The notes under the pieces: model-generated
Told to the model about the DNA's origin: nothing
The model's database searches: none
The model's input: only the letters and a program-made list of their open reading frames with translations
Source of the DNA: Xaviernesmea rhizosphaerae
Lineage (GTDB): Bacteria; Pseudomonadota; Alphaproteobacteria; Rhizobiales; Rhizobiaceae
DNA: 64,000 bases
Reading direction: 5' to 3'
Assembly: GCF_001938945.1 (NCBI RefSeq)
Contig: NZ_MKIO01000018.1
Location: forward strand, 85,389-149,388
Position numbers and translations under genes: made by a program
Part shown: one piece after another, positions 52,469 through 60,655 of the stretch
How positions within the stretch are numbered: position 1 is the stretch's first letter
Layout of the letters: each line of letters starts with the position of its first letter

Positions 52469-53608
52469 ATGACCGCATCCGCTCCCGAAACCCAGAAGCC
52501 CATTCCCGTTACCGTGCTCACCGGCTATCTGGGTGCCGGCAAGACGACGCTGCTCAACCGGATTCTGACGGAGAATCACGGGCGCAAATATGCCGTCATC
52601 GTCAATGAATTTGGCGAGATCGGCATCGACAACGATCTGATCGTGGAATCCGACGAGGAAATCTACGAGATGAACAATGGCTGCATCTGCTGCACCGTGC
52701 GCGGCGATCTGATTCGCGTGGTGGAAGGGCTGATGCGCCGCCCGGGTCGCTTCGACGCTATCATCGTCGAGACCACGGGCCTGGCCGATCCGGTTCCGGT
52801 GGCGCAGACCTTCTTCATGGATGACGACGTGCGCGCCAAGACCGAGCTCGACGCCGTCGTCGCGCTTGTCGATGCCAAGCACCTGCCGCTGCGGCTGAAG
52901 GACAGCCGCGAGGCCGAGGACCAGATCGCCTTCGCCGATGTCGTGCTTCTGAACAAGACCGACCTCGTCACGCCGGAGGAGCTCGCGCGCATCGAGGCGA
53001 CCGTGCGCGTGATCAATCCGAGCGCCCGCATCTACCGCACCGAGCGCTCCAACATCGATCTGTCCCGCGTGCTCGACCAGGGCGCCTTCAGCCTGGAGCG
53101 CGCGCTGGAAAACGATCCGCACTTCCTTGACGAGGGTGCGCATGAGCATGACCATGTCTGCGGCCCTGATTGCGATCATGATCACCACCATCAAGGGCAC
53201 GACCATCATCACCACGACCACGATCATCATGACCATGACCATGACCACGGTCACGATCATGACCACGGCCATCATCACCACGATGCGCCTTCGCCGCTCC
53301 ATGACGTGACGGTGCAGTCCATCTCGCTGCGCGGTGGCGAGATGGTGCCGGACCGCTTCTTCCCCTGGATCCAGAAGGTGACCCAGACGATGGGTCCGAA
53401 CATCCTCAGGCTCAAGGGCATCATCGCCTTTGCCGGCGACGAGCAGCGCTACGTCGTGCAGGGCGTTCACATGATCATCGAGGGCGACCACCAGCGCCCC
53501 TGGAAGGACGGCGAGAAGCATGAGAGCCGCCTGGTCTTCATCGGCCGCGATCTCGATCGCGAGAAGATCGAGAAGAGCTTCAAGGCCTGCGAGGCACAGA
53601 CCAACTGA
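52469..53608 (+). CDS. CobW/COG0523 GTPase with His-rich metal-binding loop
   Basis: A 379-aa G3E-family GTPase, a probable zinc metallochaperone. Walker A is [12 protein letters not shown] (about 19-30). The metal motif GCICCTV has Cys72, Cys74 and Cys75. VETTGLADP is the switch region and LLNKTDLV the guanine motif. Residues 225-271 are almost only His, Asp and Gly, an exceptionally long metal-binding insert before the C-terminal CobW_C domain. The start at MTASAPETQ follows from the fold; the ribosome site is weak. I saw no Zur box upstream. Its stop overlaps the WD40 gene by one base, suggesting a joint role in metal handling. Confidence 0.92.
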   Translation: MTASAPETQKPIPVTVLTGYLGAGKTTLLNRILTENHGRKYAVIVNEFGEIGIDNDLIVESDEEIYEMNNGCICCTVRGDLIRVVEGLMRRPGRFDAIIVETTGLADPVPVAQTFFMDDDVRAKTELDAVVALVDAKHLPLRLKDSREAEDQIAFADVVLLNKTDLVTPEELARIEATVRVINPSARIYRTERSNIDLSRVLDQGAFSLERALENDPHFLDEGAHEHDHVCGPDCDHDHHHQGHDHHHHDHDHHDHDHDHGHDHDHGHHHHDAPSPLHDVTVQSISLRGGEMVPDRFFPWIQKVTQTMGPNILRLKGIIAFAGDEQRYVVQGVHMIIEGDHQRPWKDGEKHESRLVFIGRDLDREKIEKSFKACEAQTN

Positions 53609-54597
53609 TGCCGACCCTTGCCCCGCTCGATCTCTCGGGCCATGTCGTGGCCGTCGCCTATCTTGGCGACGTGCCTGTCTTCGCCGAGGCCTCCGGCCTC
53701 GTTCACCGCCTCGACGAGGGGCACAAGACCGTCGAGGCGCATGACGGCCTGCTGACCGCGCTTCACGACCCGCTGACCGACACGGTGTTGACCGGCGGCG
53801 AGGACGGCCGTGTGCTGCGGATTGCCGGCGACGGCGCCGTGCAGGAACTCGCCAGCGTGCCGCGGCGCTGGATCGCCCAGGTCGCCGCCGGCCCGCAAGG
53901 GGCGGTGGCCTATGCCTCGGGCAAGTCCGCTTTCGTCCGGCTTGCGGACGGCACGGTGAAGGAGTTCACCGAGGAGCGGACGGTGGAAGGCCTCGCCTTC
54001 GCGCCCAAGGGGCTGCGGCTGGCAGCCTCCCGCTACAATGGCGTCACGCTCCACTGGGTCGCCATTCCCGGCGCGCCGGTGGATCTGGACTGGAAAGGCG
54101 CGCACAACGCCGTGACCTTCTCGCCGGACGGTCGCTTCCTCGTCACCTCGATGCAGGAAAACGCGCTGCATGGCTGGAAGCTTGATTCCAAGCCCGGCGC
54201 GGACGCGCGACACATGCGCATGACCGGTTATCCGGCCAAGGTGAAGTCGCTCTCCTGGTCGGCCAAGGGCAAGTGGCTGGCCTCTTCGGGTGCGCCGGCG
54301 GCCATCGTCTGGCCCTTCCAAGCCAAGGACGGGCCGATGGGCAAGGCGCCGCTGGAGCTGGGCACGCGCGGCAATGTGATGGTGACGTCGGTTGCCTGTC
54401 ACCCTGCCGAAGAGGTGGTGGCGATTGGCTATTCCGACGGCATGATCCTGGCCGCACGGCTTTCCGATCAGCGCGAGGTGGTGCTGCGCCGTCAGGGCAA
54501 GGGCAGCGTGACCGGCATGGCCTGGCACAAGAGCGGCCAGCGCTTGGCCTTCGCCAGCGAGACCGGCGATTGCGGCGTGATCGACATCAGCGCGTGA
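53608..54597 (+). CDS. WD40 repeat protein coupled to the CobW GTPase
   Basis: A 329-aa beta-propeller protein with about seven WD40-like blades. Repeats are seen as TVLTGGEDGRVLRI, VEGLAFAPKGLRLAAS, NAVTFSPDGRFLVTSM, VKSLSWSAKGKWLASSG and VTGMAWHKSGQRLAFASETGDCGVID. There is no signal peptide, so it is cytosolic and presumably a protein-interaction platform. The ATG shares the A of the CobW stop (TGATG), which predicts coupled translation. The function is not established. The neighbour suggests it scaffolds or receives the metallochaperone. Confidence 0.85.
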   Translation: MPTLAPLDLSGHVVAVAYLGDVPVFAEASGLVHRLDEGHKTVEAHDGLLTALHDPLTDTVLTGGEDGRVLRIAGDGAVQELASVPRRWIAQVAAGPQGAVAYASGKSAFVRLADGTVKEFTEERTVEGLAFAPKGLRLAASRYNGVTLHWVAIPGAPVDLDWKGAHNAVTFSPDGRFLVTSMQENALHGWKLDSKPGADARHMRMTGYPAKVKSLSWSAKGKWLASSGAPAAIVWPFQAKDGPMGKAPLELGTRGNVMVTSVACHPAEEVVAIGYSDGMILAARLSDQREVVLRRQGKGSVTGMAWHKSGQRLAFASETGDCGVIDISA

Positions 54598-54605
54598 CCG
54601 TGCTC

Positions 54606-54628
54606 CGGCGCGGCTTCCCGCCGCGCCG
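54606..54628. terminator. Hairpin between the WD40 gene and the convergent MFS gene
   Basis: A perfect 8-bp GC stem (CGGCGCGG/CCGCGCCG) with a 7-nt loop lies between convergent stops. There is no U tract. Confidence 0.45.
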
Positions 54629-54646
54629 TCCTCCTGCATGCTGATC

Positions 54647-55828
54647 TCAGGTGTCCGTCCGGCGGTGCCGCGTCAGGAACAGCAGCAGAAGCGATGCGCC
54701 CGCTCCAAAGGAGGCGAGCCGGATGGCCATGCCGAAATTGTGCAGTTGCGCGATCAGGCCCATGGCCGGCACGGCAAACAGGCCCGCGAGGAACATCGAA
54801 TTCATGTAGAGCGCCGTGGCCCGCGCCAGCCGCCCGCGTGAAAAGCTCTGGACGAAGCTCAGGCAGGTGCCGGCGAACAGCCCGTAATAGCTGCCTTCGA
54901 GTGCTGCGCCCACCAGCATCATCGGCACGGAATGGACCGAGGCAATGATGTTGAAGGCGATGATGGCGAGGACCGTGGCGCCGCCGAGGATCAGGCGCGG
55001 GCTGATGCGCCGCGCCATCCAGGGGGCGACCAGGATAAAGATCACCTCCATAGCGCATTTGACGCTGAGCGACAGGCCGGGCGCATAGGCTGGAAGCCCG
55101 GCCTCCCGCACGAAGAACACCGGCAGGGCCGAGGCGCAGAGCGAATGGGCGAAGGAGAGGCAGAAGCTGATCCCCGCTGCCAGCCACAGGCCGACATTGC
55201 GGCCTTCCGGCGCATCCTGGTCGCGCTTTTCCATCGGACAGGTCTGCCCGCGCGGAATGACCGCCATGGCGATGGCCACCCAGATCAGCACGATCAGCAT
55301 GGCATTGACGAACACGAAGCGCGCACCGGCGAAATCGGCGACCAGATAGGCGGCGGCCGGCATCACCATCCAGGCGAGCGAGACCGTCATGCGCAGAAAG
55401 GCATTGTAGCCCACCGGCTCCAGCCCCTGCATCCGGCCGTAATGGCGACCATAGCTGAAGACCAGGGTGCTGGCGGCATTGGTTAGCCCCATGCCCGGCG
55501 CTGTGACGAGGACGAGAAGCGGCAGGCTGCCGACGAGCGCGGCGGCGGAGGCCAGAAAGGCGGCAAACGCGCAGGCAAAGAGCAGCGGCCGGATGCGCGC
55601 GCCGCGATCTACCCATTCGCCATAAAGCCGGCTCGACAGGATCGAGATCGTCATGGCCGAGAGGCTGTAGAGCCCGATGGTAACAGGGGCATGCCCCAGC
55701 ACCTCGACGATGTAGAAGCCCATGAAGGGCACGATCGCCGCATTGGTAGCGCCGGAAACGAAGACCAGAAGCGCGATCAGCAGCGCCTGCTGATCGGACC
55801 TGTAGGCCAGGGCCTGCTTTTCGGACAT
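54647..55828 (-). CDS. MFS sugar efflux transporter (SET-like)
   Basis: A 393-aa major facilitator with about 12 helices, resembling SetA/SetB sugar exporters. The region FMGFYIVEVLGHAPVTIGLYSLSAMTISILSSRLYGEWVDRGARIRPLL contains the loop 2-3 motif. GSYYGLFAGTCLSFVQSFSRGRLARATALYMNSMFLAG is a block shared by the SET family. The start at MSEKQALAYRSD is chosen for the fold, but no clear ribosome site precedes it; an ATG at 55870 (MVPAPLRD) is an alternative. It stands alone, converging on the WD40 gene. Confidence 0.83.
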   Translation of the reverse strand: MSEKQALAYRSDQQALLIALLVFVSGATNAAIVPFMGFYIVEVLGHAPVTIGLYSLSAMTISILSSRLYGEWVDRGARIRPLLFACAFAAFLASAAALVGSLPLLVLVTAPGMGLTNAASTLVFSYGRHYGRMQGLEPVGYNAFLRMTVSLAWMVMPAAAYLVADFAGARFVFVNAMLIVLIWVAIAMAVIPRGQTCPMEKRDQDAPEGRNVGLWLAAGISFCLSFAHSLCASALPVFFVREAGLPAYAPGLSLSVKCAMEVIFILVAPWMARRISPRLILGGATVLAIIAFNIIASVHSVPMMLVGAALEGSYYGLFAGTCLSFVQSFSRGRLARATALYMNSMFLAGLFAVPAMGLIAQLHNFGMAIRLASFGAGASLLLLFLTRHRRTDT

Positions 55829-56016
55829 GGGCGCGGTCGCTTGGGAATCACGGAGGGGAGCCGGCACCATCTGGCACCCGCTCGATCGCGCTGGCAAGCC
55901 ACTTGGCCGGAGCATGACAAGAAGTCATGTCACGGATCACGCGCGCGTGAAGCACGCCGCCTTAGGCGTATTAAACGTCCTCGGCAAAACCAGGGATAAG
56001 CCTGATCGGTCTGAAA

Positions 56017-56112
56017 CATCGGACTGAAAGACCGACGCAGCCCGGTGCTCCCGTCTTCTGTTCTTGCAGCGCATTCCTTCCGAAAACAGGTTGTCGCTTT
56101 TCGGTCCGATGC
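56017..56112. repeat. RIME-like palindromic element, copy 3 (degenerate)
   Basis: CATCGGACTGAAAGACCGAC begins the element. Its second half still reads TTCCGAAAACAGG and CGCTTTTCGGTCCGATGCA, clearly related to copies 1 and 4 but with several substitutions. It ends 15 bp from the serine hydrolase stop. Confidence 0.7.
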
Positions 56113-56127
56113 ACGCGGCCGCGCTGA

Positions 56128-57198
56128 TTACACCGCCTTCGCGGCCCCGATGATTTCGCCGAGCAGACCGTGCAACGCGTCGCGGTAGCCGGTGCGGGCG
56201 GAAGGAGCGGTTTCGTCCGAGAGCATCACCACCGTCAGCCTTTGCGACGGCACGATGTAGAGCATCTGCCCGCCATAACCCCAGCCATAATGCACGGTTT
56301 CGCCTGATATTTCGCGGGTAAACCAGCCATAGCCGTAATCATCGCCGGTGAAGCGCGACTGGGTGCGGGCCTGAAAGGATTGGTGGATCCAGTTTTGCGA
56401 GACGATCTGCCGCCCGTCCTTGGTGCGCCCGCCATTGCGGTAGAGCTCGCCGAAGGCTGCGAGCGAGCGTGCGCTCATCGCCATCTGGTTTCCGCCGAGA
56501 TAGATGCCCTGGGGGTCACGCTCCCAGGCACCGATACGAAAGCCCTCGACGGGACCCAGCCACTCGCGCGCCAGCGCCAGCGTCGAGCGGCCCGAGACCT
56601 TGGTGAGGATCGCCGAGAGCAGATGGGTCGAGGCCGTGGAATAGAGCATGTCTCCGCCCGGCTCACCGTCAAAGGGGGCGGCGAGCGCGGTGCGGACCCA
56701 GTTGCCGCTCGCCACCCAGCGCCCGTAATTCGGGCCGGACATGCGCTGCAGCCCCGCCTGCATCGACAGGAGATGGCCGACCGTGACCTTGGCAAGCCGC
56801 GGATCAGGGTCGCGCGGAAGATCGTTTTTAAGGATCGAGGCGACCGTTTGGTCCGGTCCATCGATCAGGCCCTTGTCGATGGCGATGCCGACCAGCGCCG
56901 AGACGATCGATTTCGACGCCGATTTGATGTTGGCGCTCTCGCCCGGCCCATGTCCGTGATAGCCGCGTTCGACCACCGTCTCGCCGTCGCGGGCGACGAT
57001 GATGGTCTTCAGGGCCGGCAGGGCCTTGGCCCGATCGAGGATCGGCGTCAGGCGCTGCTCCATGGGAAAGGCGGCTTGCGCTTGCGATGCCGATGCGGAG
57101 ACGGCTGCTGCCGGCAGAGCGGGCGAAAGCAGCGCGGCGGTCAACAGAAGCGGAAGGATGCGCCTGTTTGGCAGGCGAAAGATCGATTTTTCGGTCAT
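56128..57198 (-). CDS. Exported serine hydrolase (beta-lactamase/class C-like fold)
   Basis: A 356-aa serine hydrolase of the beta-lactamase family C/6-aminohexanoate-dimer hydrolase type. A signal peptide (about 1-32, LPLLLTAALLSPALPAAA) predicts export. The catalytic SxxK is Ser93-Ala-Ser-Lys96 in NIKSASKSIVSALVG. The Tyr of the second motif lies in DMLYSTASTHLL, and HYGWGYGGQM near the C-terminus is the third motif region. Natural substrates are likely peptides, esters or amides; antibiotic hydrolysis is not implied. The start at MTEKSIFRLPN was chosen for the signal peptide. It follows a repeat element and has no clear operon partner. Confidence 0.86.
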   Translation of the reverse strand: MTEKSIFRLPNRRILPLLLTAALLSPALPAAAVSASASQAQAAFPMEQRLTPILDRAKALPALKTIIVARDGETVVERGYHGHGPGESANIKSASKSIVSALVGIAIDKGLIDGPDQTVASILKNDLPRDPDPRLAKVTVGHLLSMQAGLQRMSGPNYGRWVASGNWVRTALAAPFDGEPGGDMLYSTASTHLLSAILTKVSGRSTLALAREWLGPVEGFRIGAWERDPQGIYLGGNQMAMSARSLAAFGELYRNGGRTKDGRQIVSQNWIHQSFQARTQSRFTGDDYGYGWFTREISGETVHYGWGYGGQMLYIVPSQRLTVVMLSDETAPSARTGYRDALHGLLGEIIGAAKAV

Positions 57199-57305
57199 GG
57201 GAGGGGAAGTGGGGCCCCGGCCGGCCCCGGACAACGGCCCCGGCGCGCGTCTCACGCGGAGTTGACGGGCGCCGGAAGCCTTGAAGGCCTCCAGCGCTGT
57301 CCAGT

Positions 57306-57854
57306 CTACCAGTCCAGCTCCACATGCGGCCGGCCATTGGAAGTCCGCTCCACTGTCCGCCCGGTTTCGTCCACGGTGCAATGAACGCGCTGGCGGAAGG
57401 CGGAGAAGCTGTCGAAGGTGACGACATCGACGGGCTCATCGAAATGCAGCGTCAGCCGGTAGCGGGGTGGGTCGCCTGAAACCTGCTGCACGCCGAGGAC
57501 ATCCGCCTGGAAGGCTTGTCCGAGATAATGGCCCTGAAGCCGCGATCCGATCCGCCAGGGGTCGAAGGGCGGGCGGTTGCCGAGGCGGGCGTGCAGCGTG
57601 TTCCAGTCGCGAAAGCCATATTGGCGGGCGATCAGCTCCAGCGCGCGGCTGTGGCCGATGGTCTCGCCGCTCTCGGCCAGAGCCTGGCGCAGGCGTCTCG
57701 CCTGGTCCTTCAAGCTGTCAAGTGCGGGCAGGCTGTCGCGCGCGGGCAGGCTGCCGAGTGCGGGAAGCGAGAGTGCGGGGCGGCCGCCAGGGGAAGGGTC
57801 TGTGGATTGAGTGCCAGCGGATGAGGGGCTGGCGATCCGCGAGGATGATGTCAC
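57306..57854 (-). CDS. Glyoxalase-superfamily-like hypothetical protein
   Basis: About 182 aa if started at the GTG at 57854, where GGAG lies 9 nt upstream. A longer form from an ATG at 58028 would add an Arg/Ser-rich tail. The conserved core is SLKDQARRLRQALAESGETIGHSRALELIARQYGFRDWNTLHARL. This helix-rich block is found in small rhizobial proteins annotated as glyoxalase superfamily. It is followed by a beta-rich domain (GHYLGQAFQADVLGVQQV...YRLTLHFDEPVDVV). The N-terminus holds a short Leu-Pro-Ala repeat (LPALGSLPARDSLPALDSL). Function is unknown. Confidence 0.65.
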   Translation of the reverse strand: MTSSSRIASPSSAGTQSTDPSPGGRPALSLPALGSLPARDSLPALDSLKDQARRLRQALAESGETIGHSRALELIARQYGFRDWNTLHARLGNRPPFDPWRIGSRLQGHYLGQAFQADVLGVQQVSGDPPRYRLTLHFDEPVDVVTFDSFSAFRQRVHCTVDETGRTVERTSNGRPHVELDW

Positions 57855-58160
57855 GATCGGGGTCTCCGGACCGGCGCGGGATCGTCGTTCTAGGAGGGTG
57901 TCCGCATTGCCGCCTGATCCTGTGCCGGATTCGGTCGATCGAAATGTCGCGAAAGGAGCTTCACCGGAGCAGATCCTGCTTGCGGACGGCGGGCGCTCCC
58001 CAAAGGCCCTGCGCTCTCTATAGCGCATCGATGATCCCAGGGAAACCGGCTTTTTGCCGGAGCGGGCGGGCAGGGTAGGGGAAGCGGCCATGCGGACAAA
58101 CGTAAACCGCCCCGATGCTGGAGGTCATCGGAGCGGGCATGAAACGGACTGAACGGAGGC

Positions 58161-58751
58161 TCAGGCGACCCTGGCGATGCCCGGCTGGGAGAGGCGGGTG
58201 CCGGTGCCGACCAGAAGGCCGGCGGCACCGGTGAGCCAGCCGGCCTTCAGCTCCAGGCCGAGAAAGCGGCGGCGCTCGAACGGGCCGGGCATGACCAGAT
58301 GGGCGGCCTTTTCGGCAAAGAAGCCGAAGCGCTCGTAATATTCGGGATCGCCGACCAGCAGGATGGCGCCATGGCCGCGCGCGGCGGCCTCGGTGATGGC
58401 AGCGCGCATCAGAGCCCCGCCAATGCCCTTGCCCTCGTAGGCGGCATCGACCGCAAGCGGCCCGAGCAGCAGCGCGGGAATGCCGGCGCCATCCGGACCC
58501 ACACCGGCTTCGACGTGCCACAGCCGTACCGTGCCGATCACATGGCCATCGAGATCGCGCGCGACCAGCGCCAGCCCCTGCGCCGGCACGCGGCCACGGC
58601 GGATCGCCTCGGAGGATTTGCGCTTGCGGCCCGGGCCCATGGCGCGGTCGAGCAGACGCTCGCGCTGGACGACATCGCCCGGATGCTCGGCGTCAATGGT
58701 AAACTCTGCCTTACGGAAAAAGGACAGCGCAGCGTCAAGAACAGCGGCCAT
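58161..58751 (-). CDS. GNAT family N-acetyltransferase
   Basis: A 196-aa GNAT. The acetyl-CoA binding motif A reads LLLGPLAVDAAYEGKGIGGALMRAAITEAAARGHGAILLVGDPEYYERFGF, the full motif A plus B expected of YhbS-type enzymes. DAEHPGDVVQRERLLDRAMG is the usual N-terminal segment. A GGGAGG site lies just upstream of the ATG. The acceptor is unknown. It is separated from the ornithine decarboxylase gene upstream by 100 bp on the same strand, so it may share its transcript, but that is not certain. Confidence 0.88.
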   Translation of the reverse strand: MAAVLDAALSFFRKAEFTIDAEHPGDVVQRERLLDRAMGPGRKRKSSEAIRRGRVPAQGLALVARDLDGHVIGTVRLWHVEAGVGPDGAGIPALLLGPLAVDAAYEGKGIGGALMRAAITEAAARGHGAILLVGDPEYYERFGFFAEKAAHLVMPGPFERRRFLGLELKAGWLTGAAGLLVGTGTRLSQPGIARVA

Positions 58752-58851
58752 GGATTGGCCTCCCGCACTCAAAACCGTCTCAGAAACGGCACTCGAATTA
58801 AAAGGTGAAGGCCCGCGCTTGCTCTTCAAGAGCAGGCGCGGAGAAGGCGCA

Positions 58852-59985
58852 TCAGATGACGTAGGCCTTGAGCGGCTCGAAACCGTTGAACGCCACCGCC
58901 GAATAGGTGGTGGTATAGGCGCCCGTGCCCTCGATCAGCACCTCGTCGCCGATCGAAAGCGAGATCGGCAGCGGATACATGGTCTTCTCGTAGAGCACGT
59001 CGGCCGAATCGCAGGTCGGGCCGGCCAGAACGCAGGGTTCCATCGTATCGGCGTCACGCTCGGTGCGGATCGGGTAACGAATGGCTTCGTCCATGGTTTC
59101 AGCGAGGCCGCCGAACTTGCCGATGTCGAGGAAGACCCATCGGTGATGGTCGTTGTCCGACTTCTTGGAGATCAGCACCACTTCCGTCTTGATCACGCCG
59201 GCATTGCCGACCATGCCGCGACCCGGCTCGATGATGGTTTCCGGCAGCTGGTTGCCGAAATGCTTGCGCAGGCTTGCAAAGATCGCCTGGCCATAGGCTT
59301 CCGCCGAAGGCACGTCGCGCAGGTACTTGGTCGGGAAGCCCCCGCCCATATTGACCATCTTCAGCTCGATGCCCTGCTTGGCCAGCTGCACGAAGACGCG
59401 CTTGGCATCGGCGAGCGCGGCATCCCAGGCGTCGAGCTTGGTCATCTGCGAGCCGACATGGAAGGACACGCCATGCGAGACCAGGCCCAGCTGGTGGGCA
59501 TAGACCAGCACGTCCACGGCCATCTGCGGCACGCAGCCGAACTTGCGCGACAGCGGCCATTCGGCGCCTTCGCCATCGGTCAGAACGCGGCAGAACACGC
59601 GCGCGCCGGGGGCTGCGCGAGAGATCTTCTCGACTTCCTCATGGCTGTCGACGGCGAAAAGCGAGATGCCGAGCGCATGGGCGCGGGCAATGTCGCGTTC
59701 CTTCTTGATCGTGTTGCCATAGGAGATGCGGGCAGGCGTGGCGCCGGCCGACAGGGCCATTTCGATTTCGGCCACCGAGGCGCAATCGAAATTGGAGCCG
59801 AGGCCGGCCAGCAGGCGCAGGATCTCCGGCGCGGGATTGGCCTTGACCGCATAGAAGATGGCGCTGTCGGGCAGGGCATGGCGGAAGGCGCGGAAATTGT
59901 CACGCACGACATCGAGATCGACGACGAGGCAAGGGCCTTCCGGACGGCGGGTCTTCAGGAAATCGGCGATACGAGCGGTCGTCAT
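58852..59985 (-). CDS. Ornithine (lysine/ornithine) decarboxylase, fold III
   Basis: A 377-aa PLP-dependent decarboxylase of the alanine-racemase fold, making putrescine (and perhaps cadaverine) from ornithine (lysine). The PLP lysine is Lys48 in IFYAVKANP. NMGGGFPTKY and EPGRGMVG form the phosphate site, and VLAGPTCDSADVLYE holds the active-site Cys contributed across the dimer. The family is the rhizobial ODC of eukaryotic type. The start MTTARIADF follows a long structured leader (59986 to about 60390) with its own promoter, indicating post-transcriptional control by polyamines. Confidence 0.94.
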   Translation of the reverse strand: MTTARIADFLKTRRPEGPCLVVDLDVVRDNFRAFRHALPDSAIFYAVKANPAPEILRLLAGLGSNFDCASVAEIEMALSAGATPARISYGNTIKKERDIARAHALGISLFAVDSHEEVEKISRAAPGARVFCRVLTDGEGAEWPLSRKFGCVPQMAVDVLVYAHQLGLVSHGVSFHVGSQMTKLDAWDAALADAKRVFVQLAKQGIELKMVNMGGGFPTKYLRDVPSAEAYGQAIFASLRKHFGNQLPETIIEPGRGMVGNAGVIKTEVVLISKKSDNDHHRWVFLDIGKFGGLAETMDEAIRYPIRTERDADTMEPCVLAGPTCDSADVLYEKTMYPLPISLSIGDEVLIEGTGAYTTTYSAVAFNGFEPLKAYVI

Positions 59986-60390
59986 GATGGTGTCCCCATG
60001 GTCAAGGGCTCCGGCGCGAACCGGAGGACAAAGGGCAACGCCTACACGTCCTGGAACCAGCCGGTGGAGACCCCGGAACCAAGCGCGCGCATGCATTGCG
60101 CAAACGGTGGAGCAAAGCCTGCCTCAGGCTTCGATCCGGCTCTGTCTGCCATGGATTGGACGGGGAGACCCGACCGCACGTCCGGCAATGAAGGTGTGCC
60201 TCTTCAGTAACTCCGGCTGATGGAAAGCCGGACGAGAACAAAAAGGCCCGCACCGTCGTTGCTTCAAGGTGTCCTCGCATTTCCCGGTTGGCCGGAATAG
60301 CGACTGGAGCGGTTAGTTCCAGGTACCTTACCGATTTCCTCACCACATCGAGGGTCGGCGGACACCCACAGGCACGTGCGACTTTGGGCA
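59986..60390 (-). promoter_or_regulatory. Long 5' leader of ornithine decarboxylase (speF-type motif candidate)
   Basis: From the predicted transcription start (about 60390) to the ATG lies about 400 nt without a convincing gene. Alphaproteobacterial ornithine decarboxylase genes are known to carry the speF RNA motif, a leader of this length. Visible structure includes a perfect hairpin (CCGGCT-ttccatc-AGCCGG, 60213-60231) and several GC-rich stems. A 157-codon frame crosses the leader but lacks family resemblance. Assignment to the motif rests on position and length, not on a covariance search. Confidence 0.6.
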
Positions 60391-60395
60391 AGGCG

Positions 60396-60424
60396 TAGAT
60401 AGGGAAAACGCCCGCGCGGATCAA
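60396..60424 (-). promoter_or_regulatory. Sigma70-type promoter of the odc leader
   Basis: On the minus strand TTGATC (-35, 60419-60424) and TATCTA (-10, 60396-60401) are separated by exactly 17 bp. This is the best promoter match in the region, facing the ornithine decarboxylase gene. Confidence 0.7.
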
Positions 60425-60505
60425 GCGGTTTTTTGCGCGCTTATAAAAAACTTTTGTGACAACCGTACGACACAATTAGCCGGCTTTTCGCAAGCGATCT
60501 CACAG

Positions 60506-60549
60506 GCTTGCGCGAAGCTTGCCGGAAACTTGCGCAAGGCTTGCCTAAG
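60506..60549. repeat. Four helically phased 11-bp CTTGC direct repeats
   Basis: CTTGC occurs at 60507, 60518, 60529 and 60540, exactly 11 bp apart. The units read GCTTGCGCGAA, GCTTGCCGGAA, ACTTGCGCAAG and GCTTGCCTAAG. The third contains a perfect CTTGCGCAAG palindrome. The array lies between the odc promoter and the lysR gene. It is suited to cooperative binding of a regulator on one helix face. Confidence 0.8.
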
Positions 60550-60655
60550 CCTCGTCTCGGCACGCGAGCGGGATCTTGCCGCCTCCCATGCTTGCCTCGC
60601 AGTCGCCCGCCGGGATAGGGTCGCCTGCTGTCATGCCCAACGCCCCGGGAGTTTC

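Noticed and set aside
53130..53290. CAT/CAC/GAC-rich tract as a possible microsatellite or CRISPR-like repeat
   Set aside because: It is in frame and encodes the His-Asp loop of the CobW GTPase. Codons vary between CAT and CAC, so it is a coding low-complexity region with no spacer structure.
60002..60475. A 157-codon frame across the odc leader as a possible leader protein
   Set aside because: It begins upstream of the predicted transcription start, lacks a ribosome site and has no family resemblance. The leader is better explained as regulatory RNA, although a shorter uORF cannot be excluded.
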